A stretch of DNA of 56,923 nt, taken from assembly GCA_029238665.1 (NCBI GenBank), contig JAQWFQ010000033.1, forward strand, positions 1 through 56,923, in the 5' to 3' direction. Within the stretch, counting starts at the first letter, position 1. Each line of letters opens with the position of its first letter. This DNA comes from Crocinitomicaceae bacterium. GTDB taxonomy: Bacteria; Bacteroidota; Bacteroidia; Flavobacteriales_D; Crocinitomicaceae. Both the position numbers and the translations under genes were made by a program. Under the pieces are notes generated by a model. It had not been told where the DNA came from, did not search any database, and saw nothing but the letters and a program-made list of their open reading frames with translations. Positions 52,143-56,923 of this stretch are shown piece by piece.

Positions 52143-53111
52143 ATGAATGTAGCGCCAAGTGAATTGAAGTTAAGTGAAATGTTAGGAATTGAATTCCCTA
52201 TCATTGTTGCTCCCATGTTTTTAGTTTCAAATAAAGAAATGATTATAGAGTCTATAAAAGCAGGAGTTACAGGAGCAATTCCGGCGTTGAATTATCGGAC
52301 AGTTGAAGAGTTAAAGAATGTTATTCGTGAAATAAAATCAGAAATATCCGGCCCTTTTGGAATTAATTTAATTGTAAATAAATCTAATTTTTTATACAAA
52401 GAACAACTTAAAACGTGTTGCCAAGAAGGTGTAGATTTTATTATCACTTCGTTGGGCTCTCCTGAAGAAACAATCAAGATGGCTAAGCAGTATAATGTTA
52501 AGGTCTTTTGCGATGTAGTAAATGTCGAATATGCAGAAAAAGTTGAGGCTCTAGGTGCCGATGCTATTATTGCTGTCAATAAAGAGGCTGGAGGACATGC
52601 AGGGCCATTGTCTTATAAAGAATTAATCCCACAACTCAAAAAAGCATGTACTATTCCTGTAATCTCTGCAGGTGGAGTCGGGAATGGTCAAGAGTTAAGA
52701 AGCATGGTTGAGAATGGTGCTGATGGCGTTTCAATGGGAAGTGTTTTTATTGCATCAACAGAAGCCGGAATTTCTCAAGAGTATAAGCAAGCATGTGTAG
52801 ATTATGGTAAAGATGATATTGTTATGACGACAAAGTTATCAGGCACACCTTGCACTGTAATTAATACCCCGTATGTTCAAAAAACAGGAACCACTCAAAA
52901 TTGGTTTGAGCGTTTGTTGAATAAGAACAAGCGTTTAAAAAAATGGTTTAAGGCATTTACCTTTTTTAAAGGCATGAAAAACTTGCAAAAAGCAGCTTTT
53001 AGCACAACATATAAAACAGTTTGGTGTGCAGGACCTAGTATTGAACATGTAAAATCAATTCGTCCTTTAGGCGAAATTATTCAGCAACTAAGAGAGGAGT
53101 ATGAATCATAA
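52143..53111 (+). CDS. Nitronate monooxygenase-family FMN enzyme (second copy)
   Basis: A 322-aa TIM-barrel flavoprotein. ATG 52143 gives MNVAPSELKLSEMLGIEFPIIVAPMFLVSN; a 20-residue extension would be unusual. It has the conserved AVNKEAGGHAGPLSYKELIP region with His, and ISAGGVGNGQELRSMVENGADGVSMGSVFIAS. It is distinct from the copy at 38 kb, and its C-terminal ~60 residues carry many lysines (NKNKRLKKWFKAFTFFKGMKN). Overlap of 11 nt with the DUF4442 gene shows cotranslation. Confidence 0.88.
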   Translation: MNVAPSELKLSEMLGIEFPIIVAPMFLVSNKEMIIESIKAGVTGAIPALNYRTVEELKNVIREIKSEISGPFGINLIVNKSNFLYKEQLKTCCQEGVDFIITSLGSPEETIKMAKQYNVKVFCDVVNVEYAEKVEALGADAIIAVNKEAGGHAGPLSYKELIPQLKKACTIPVISAGGVGNGQELRSMVENGADGVSMGSVFIASTEAGISQEYKQACVDYGKDDIVMTTKLSGTPCTVINTPYVQKTGTTQNWFERLLNKNKRLKKWFKAFTFFKGMKNLQKAAFSTTYKTVWCAGPSIEHVKSIRPLGEIIQQLREEYES

Positions 53112-53586
53112 TAAGAATACTGGAGATGTTTCTCTGGGTAAAATGAAATGGTTATTGTTCTTATTGGGAACTGTAAAAATTCCAATGATTGGGTTTGTGC
53201 GTCCAAAGCTTGTAACGTTGAATGATGAAACATCGGAGATTAAAATTAAGTTAAGAAGAAGGTCTAAAAATCATTTAAATTCGATGTATTTTGGAGCGCT
53301 GGCAGTTGGTGCTGATGTATCTGCAGGAATACACGCGTTTTATTTTTCAAAAAAAATGAAACGTCCAGTTTCTTTTGCTTTTAAAAGTATGAGTGCAGAA
53401 TTTTTGAAGCGTGCTGAGTCCGATATTACATTTACAAGTAATCAAGGGGCAGTTGTGGAGGCCGCAATGAAAAGTAGTGCAGAAACAGGAACACGAATAA
53501 ATAAACCTGTAAATGTCATTGCTACGGATAGCTCTGGAGAACTAGTAGCAACTTTTGTTTTGGTTGTCTCTGTAAAGGTGAAATAA
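53101..53586 (+). CDS. DUF4442-type hotdog-fold protein (thioesterase-like)
   Basis: A 161-aa protein of the PaaI/DUF4442 hotdog group: LVTLNDETSEIKIKLRRRSKNHLNSMYFGALAVGADVSAGIHAF contains the conserved N-H-L-N-S-x-Y-F-G-A segment typical of DUF4442, followed by the VSFAFKSMSAEFLKRAESDITF strand. It may hydrolyse acyl-CoA or other thioesters, but activity is unproven for the family. It overlaps the nitronate monooxygenase gene by 11 nt. Confidence 0.85.
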   Translation: MNHNKNTGDVSLGKMKWLLFLLGTVKIPMIGFVRPKLVTLNDETSEIKIKLRRRSKNHLNSMYFGALAVGADVSAGIHAFYFSKKMKRPVSFAFKSMSAEFLKRAESDITFTSNQGAVVEAAMKSSAETGTRINKPVNVIATDSSGELVATFVLVVSVKVK

Positions 53587-53620
53587 TAAGCCATCCCCTT
53601 CATTCCTGTTTGTGAATTAA

Positions 53621-53628
53621 TATATTTG
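53621..53628 (+). promoter_or_regulatory. -7 promoter box for the rhodanese-DUF368-aroE unit
   Basis: TATATTTG matches TAnnTTTG exactly and lies 24 nt before the rhodanese ATG at 53653. No good -33 is visible at 19-20 nt. Confidence 0.45.
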
Positions 53629-53652
53629 TATTAATTGATTTTTATTTAAAGA

Positions 53653-53970
53653 ATGCAGTACATTAAACCTTTAGAGCTTAAGGGCAAATTTGATAGAAAC
53701 GAAACTGTAATTGTTGTTGATATCCGAGAGCACTATGAATTAGATATTTGTAAGTTCAGAGCACTTCATATTCCCATGGAAACAGTTACGGATCGCATAA
53801 GTGAGTTGGATCATTCTGCAGAAGTCGTAGTTGTTTGTAAAACAGGTAGGCGTGCAGAAGCCGTGACAAACCTTTTAATTAAAGAGCACAACTTTAAAAA
53901 TGTAAAAGTGTTAGAAGGGGGTATAATTGGTTGGATTGAACAGGTAGATTCACATTTAGAAACGTATTAA
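53653..53970 (+). CDS. Single-domain rhodanese-like protein
   Basis: A 105-aa protein with VVDIREHYELDICKFRALHIPMETV near residue 20 and the active-site cysteine in VVVVCKTGRRAEAVTNLL (Cys63 or so). The 'C-K-T-G-R-R' loop is that of sulphur-carrying or thiosulphate sulphurtransferase types. It may supply sulphur or handle persulphide, but the partner is unknown. It overlaps the next gene by one base (TAATG). Confidence 0.9.
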   Translation: MQYIKPLELKGKFDRNETVIVVDIREHYELDICKFRALHIPMETVTDRISELDHSAEVVVVCKTGRRAEAVTNLLIKEHNFKNVKVLEGGIIGWIEQVDSHLETY

Positions 53971-54896
53971 TGACTAAAAGATCTCCAATACAATACGGAT
54001 TACTTACTTTAAAAGGAGTAGCAATGGGAGCGGCAGACGTTGTTCCAGGTGTTTCAGGAGGAACCATTGCGTTCATTTCAGGCATTTACGAAGAGCTAAT
54101 CACGAGCATCAATCGAATTAACTTAAATGCCTTAAAGCGATTAAAAAACGAAGGGATTAAAAGTTTTTGGAGTCATGTTAACGGTACATTTTTCATCTTT
54201 TTGTTTTCCGGAATACTAATTAGTATCGTGTCTTTAGCAAAGATTGTATCTCATTTGTTAGAAACGTACCCTGTTTTACTGTGGAGTTTTTTTTTCGGAT
54301 TAATAATCGCAAGCGTTTGGATTATTGTTAAAACCCTCGATAAGTGGTCTCCAGGTGTAGTTGTATCTATGTGTTTAGGAGCGTTAATGGCATATTATTT
54401 TACAACAATTAATTCAGTTGCAACAATTGATGGAAACTGGTATATTGTACTAAGTGGAGCTATTGCTATTTGCGCCATGATTTTACCAGGAATTTCAGGG
54501 GCCTTTATCTTACTCCTCTTAGGAAGCTATGATAAAGTACTTGGAGCAATTAATGATAAAGACATTCTAACCATTGCTTTATTTGGGTTAGGGTGTGTTA
54601 TCGGGCTGTTTTCATTTGCACGCTTGTTGAAGTTTTTGTTTGGTCGTTTTAAAAACATAACAGTTGCTGTTTTAGCTGGTTTTATGATTGGATCTCTTAA
54701 TAAGGTATGGCCATGGAAAGAAACAATTTCTACGAGATTGAATAGCCACAATGAATCTGTTCCTTTTATTCAAGAGAATGTCTTGCCTGCAAATTTTTCA
54801 GGAGAACCACAATTAATTTACGCTATTGTATTAGCCTGTATAGGATTTTTAGGCATCGTTTTGTTAGAAAAATTTTCATCTAAAAAAAGTAGGTAG
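53970..54896 (+). CDS. DUF368 membrane protein, likely polyprenyl-phosphate (undecaprenyl-phosphate) transporter
   Basis: A 308-aa integral membrane protein with about eight to nine hydrophobic helices. The N-terminal AMGAADVVPGVSGGTIAFISGIYEELI is the DUF368 signature, and AICAMILPGISGAFILLLLGSYDKVL repeats the PGxSGG/A pattern in the second half. DUF368 proteins (PopT) were recently recognised as transporters that recycle undecaprenyl phosphate back across the membrane for cell-wall synthesis. It starts with a one-base overlap after the rhodanese gene and is 7 nt before the possible start of aroE. Confidence 0.93.
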   Translation: MTKRSPIQYGLLTLKGVAMGAADVVPGVSGGTIAFISGIYEELITSINRINLNALKRLKNEGIKSFWSHVNGTFFIFLFSGILISIVSLAKIVSHLLETYPVLLWSFFFGLIIASVWIIVKTLDKWSPGVVVSMCLGALMAYYFTTINSVATIDGNWYIVLSGAIAICAMILPGISGAFILLLLGSYDKVLGAINDKDILTIALFGLGCVIGLFSFARLLKFLFGRFKNITVAVLAGFMIGSLNKVWPWKETISTRLNSHNESVPFIQENVLPANFSGEPQLIYAIVLACIGFLGIVLLEKFSSKKSR

Positions 54897-54912
54897 TCAT
54901 TAAATGCACGCA

Positions 54913-55638
54913 ATGAAAAATTACGGTTTAATAGGTCAGACGCTGGTGCATTCATTTTCAAAATCATTTTTCGAAAATCATTTTGAAGCAAATCAAATTG
55001 AGGCAGAATACCACAATGTTGAACTTTCTGACATCAGAGAAATTGACAGCGTGTTAGGTGGTACTTATGATGGGCTAAATGTTACTATACCATATAAAGA
55101 GTCGGTTATTCCGTTCTTAGATGAGTTGAGTGACGAGGCGTTAGCTATAGGAGCAGTGAATACCATTGAGTTTAAAAATGGGAAAACAATTGGTCATAAT
55201 ACAGATGCTTTTGGTTTTCATCAATCTGTAAAACCTTTTTTGAGCAATCAACACGAACGTGCAATAATACTTGGGACAGGAGGTGCTTCAAAAGCAGTTG
55301 AGTATATCCTGAAATCTCTCGGTATCGACGTGATTTTTATTTCTAGAAATCCATCAAGGGAGAATGAGTTCTCTTATGAAGAGATTAATTCATACATGCT
55401 TGACGCTTGTAAGATGGTGGTCAACTGCACACCTGTAGGAACATTTCCAAATGTGAATGAAGAGATTTCCTTGCCATATTCATGTTTGTCGGAGCATCAT
55501 TTAATTGTTGATTTGGTATATAACCCACCTAAAACGATTTTTTTAAATGAAGCAGAACAACAAGGTGCAATTATAGTAAATGGATATTCAATGCTAAAGG
55601 AGCAGGCGTTAAAATCATGGTTAATCTGGAACTTATAA
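54913..55638 (+). CDS. aroE: Shikimate dehydrogenase
   Basis: A 241-aa enzyme that reduces 3-dehydroshikimate to shikimate with NADPH. MKNYGLIGQTLVHSFSKSFFENHF matches the family start from ATG 54913; ATG 54904 would add three residues and cannot be excluded. GLNVTIPYKESV has the catalytic Lys, TIGHNTDAFGF the Asp, and AIILGTGGASKAVEYIL the NADP loop. The C-terminus has VNGYSMLKEQAL with the usual G-x-x-M-L. It precedes the AlbA_2 gene by 1 nt. Confidence 0.95.
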   Translation: MKNYGLIGQTLVHSFSKSFFENHFEANQIEAEYHNVELSDIREIDSVLGGTYDGLNVTIPYKESVIPFLDELSDEALAIGAVNTIEFKNGKTIGHNTDAFGFHQSVKPFLSNQHERAIILGTGGASKAVEYILKSLGIDVIFISRNPSRENEFSYEEINSYMLDACKMVVNCTPVGTFPNVNEEISLPYSCLSEHHLIVDLVYNPPKTIFLNEAEQQGAIIVNGYSMLKEQALKSWLIWNL

Positions 55639-55639
55639 G

Positions 55640-56257
55640 ATGTGTGAGTTACAAGAAATTATTTCCAATGGGGAAGGAGTTCAGGTTGAATTCAAAACTG
55701 AAATTAGCAATCAAAAACATTTAGCAGCTACACTTGTTGCGTTTGCTAATGGTGTTGGAGGGTCTGTTCTAATAGGTGTTAAAAAATCAGGTAAAATAAA
55801 AGGAGTAAATCCATCTGAAGAAAAAATACTACTTGATGAGGCTATTTCAATGTATACAAAACCTCATGTTTTATGTGATACAGTAGTTTGGAAGGTGAAA
55901 CACTATCTCGTTGTTGAAATTAAAGTTGATCAATCAAAGATTAGACACCAAGCAAAAGATGATCAAGGTATATGGAATCCATTTGTTCGAATAGAGTCTC
56001 ATACGTGTCGTACAAACAAGATTATTGATTTAGCATGGAAGCTAAGTGATTCATTAGAAGAAAGCGTGAAGTATAATGAAGCGTGTAAGGATGAGCTTAT
56101 CTTGAAGTTACAGGATACCCATTTGACCTTATCAAAACTATATACTGAATCGAGATTCACGTTAAAGGAGGTTGATTATAATTTGAGTTGTCTATTATAT
56201 ATAGGGGCGATTCGGTTGTCTTTTTTGGAGGGGAATATATACTACGCTCTAGTTTAA
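55640..56257 (+). CDS. AlbA_2/Schlafen-type putative ATP- or DNA-binding protein
   Basis: A 205-aa protein. Residues ~5-125 fit the AlbA_2 (divergent AAA-4/Schlafen) domain: EGVQVEFKTEISNQKHLAATLVAFANGVGGSVLIGVKKSGKIKGV, with the E-F-K and N-x-x-G-G-x-x-x-x-G-V pattern, and NPFVRIESHTCRTNKI. The C-terminal ~80 residues resemble a winged-helix or helical extension. The function is unknown; some proteins of this type are regulators or defence-linked, but its 1-nt spacing to aroE suggests a housekeeping gene. Confidence 0.85.
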   Translation: MCELQEIISNGEGVQVEFKTEISNQKHLAATLVAFANGVGGSVLIGVKKSGKIKGVNPSEEKILLDEAISMYTKPHVLCDTVVWKVKHYLVVEIKVDQSKIRHQAKDDQGIWNPFVRIESHTCRTNKIIDLAWKLSDSLEESVKYNEACKDELILKLQDTHLTLSKLYTESRFTLKEVDYNLSCLLYIGAIRLSFLEGNIYYALV

Positions 56258-56368
56258 AGTTGAGGGTGTTAATTTAAACGACTTCTAAAAAGAAAGATGA
56301 AAGGTTTGAATTATACTTTTCTTTCGTATATTGAGCTAATTATAAATAATATATAACATATATATAGA

Positions 56369-56590
56369 ATGGGAAGACCAGCAACTAAGCCCGCGAGATT
56401 AAAGGATGGCTTTTACATTGAGGTTAAAAACCAAGGTAGTGGAGGTATTTTAATTCGGAGAGATACTAAAGATCAAATGCTACTTGCTGCAGAAGATTAC
56501 TCCAGAATGAAACAGGTTACTGTCCTTGGTGAAATGAAAAGTGATAAGTGGGTAAATAAAATTAAAGACCGAAAAAAGAAGAAAAAGTAG
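56369..56590 (+). CDS. Small basic conserved protein of unknown function
   Basis: A 73-aa protein: MGRPATKPARLKDGFYIEVKNQGSGGILIRRDTKDQM at the start and a very lysine-rich C-terminus (KDRKKKKK). The strand-rich middle could be a small SH3- or AbrB-like DNA- or RNA-binding unit, but I do not recognise a family with certainty. Single gene with its own terminator just after it. Confidence 0.75.
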   Translation: MGRPATKPARLKDGFYIEVKNQGSGGILIRRDTKDQMLLAAEDYSRMKQVTVLGEMKSDKWVNKIKDRKKKKK

Positions 56591-56611
56591 GTTTAAAAAA
56601 CATTAAAAATG

Positions 56612-56643
56612 AAAAGGCAACTCAAAATGAGTTGCCTTTTTTA
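56612..56643 (+). terminator. Terminator after the 73-aa gene
   Basis: AAAAGGCAACTC (56612-56623) and GAGTTGCCTTTT (56629-56640) form a perfect 12-bp stem around a 5-nt loop, followed by TTT. It may also work in the other direction because the left arm begins with A residues. Confidence 0.88.
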
Positions 56644-56813
56644 TGTTTTATCTAATCGTAGCTGTGAAATCCAATCTTTGGAAAAGAGTTTTTAAGTCAA
56701 TAAGGATCACATGTAATCGTTTGTATGTAAGGGTTACACTGCAGTTAAAAAACTCAAAACAATGTACTTAGCTACTTTGAATAAAAAAAACTAAAAAAGT
56801 TTTACAAAAGTCA

Positions 56814-56843
56814 TTGTTAATTAGAAAAGACTACATACCTTTG
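56814..56843 (+). promoter_or_regulatory. Strong promoter in the non-coding tail, possibly of a stable-RNA operon
   Basis: TTG at 56814-56816 and TACCTTTG at 56836-56843 with a 19-nt spacer fit the Bacteroidetes -33/-7 consensus. A/T-rich sequence (AAAAAAAACTAAAAAAGTTTTACAAA in parts) lies upstream like an UP element. The transcript would start near 56850 and read through GCAGCCGC...GAACGCAGAGCGGG, then a very A/T-rich stretch to the window end. This is the manner of rRNA/tRNA leaders in Flavobacteria, sometimes with a second promoter further on. No RNA gene is reached. In the remainder of the 280-nt tail (56644-56813) I see no gene. Confidence 0.55.
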
Positions 56844-56923
56844 CAGCCGCTTTGAACGCAGAGCGGGAATAAAAATTGAAAGCAATGCGAAAAAAAAGAT
56901 TTATTTTTTTTCATAAAAGCTTG

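Noticed and set aside
1-56923. CRISPR array, prophage, transposase or toxin-antitoxin system
   Set aside because: No regularly spaced repeats, phage structural genes, transposase or recognisable toxin-antitoxin pairs were found; the AlbA_2 gene alone is not enough to claim a defence system.

Overview
The window looks like a piece of chromosome from a marine or freshwater Bacteroidota, most likely order Flavobacteriales (Cryomorphaceae/Crocinitomicaceae-like). The DNA is AT-rich. Type IX secretion (T9SS) cargo with type A and type B C-terminal sorting domains is present, along with PorV/PorQ- and PorP/SprF-family outer-membrane proteins. A Lacal_2735-family mini-protein is encoded, and several promoters fit the Bacteroidetes TAnnTTTG -7 consensus. 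There is a Na+-translocating NADH:quinone reductase and a menaquinone-type quinone pathway. The taxonomic placement is inferred from gene content only. No phage, transposase, CRISPR array or tRNA/rRNA gene was recognised inside the window.

Layout. (1) 1-8.8 kb: the 3' end of a large secreted protein, a PorV/PorQ-family protein, greA-HIT, an SGNH-like/PKD protein, a DUF1624-type membrane protein, then on the minus strand a sigma factor, a tail-anchored mini-protein, PorP/SprF and an OmpA/DUF1573 protein. (2) 8.8-14.6 kb: a phenylacetyl-CoA epoxidase locus, with paaABCD on the plus strand and two divergent tandem PaaE-type reductases plus an SDR on the minus strand. (3) 14.7-19.4 kb: a small membrane protein next to a cassette-like hairpin, then a five-gene light/DNA-damage operon (Lacal_2735 mini-protein, SRPBCC, SDR-DUF2867, TspO, photolyase) with a 24-bp perfect palindrome upstream. 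(4) 19.3-22.7 kb: pruA, a TPR membrane protein and apaG. (5) 22.8-28.9 kb: the complete nqrABCDEF operon, closed by a strong terminator. (6) 29-46.5 kb: secreted and cell-surface proteins (a VWD-domain protein, two giant T9SS type B proteins, one Omp28-like type A protein), proteases (an M16 pair, M42), a GT9 glycosyltransferase, a nitronate monooxygenase and a GNAT. (7) 46.5-56.6 kb: GNAT-CoA transferase, tex, menA-menC, a second nitronate monooxygenase with a DUF4442 hotdog protein, rhodanese-DUF368-aroE-AlbA_2, and a 73-aa protein. The last 280 bases are non-coding and carry a strong promoter-like sequence that may lead into a stable-RNA operon beyond the window.

How the genes fit together: MenA and MenC would make the menaquinone that NQR reduces, tying quinone synthesis to Na+ bioenergetics. 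PorV/PorQ- and PorP/SprF-type proteins would serve surface export of the type A and type B cargo. PaaABCDE opens aromatic-ring catabolism, but the downstream paa genes are not here. Most of the window is ordinary core genome. The points I would look at again are the duplicated, divergent PaaE genes, the photolyase operon with its palindrome, the sigma factor/tail-anchored protein/PorP-OmpA-DUF1573 block, and a hairpin repeat suggestive of a gene cassette. I did not find convincing evidence of a wholly new system.
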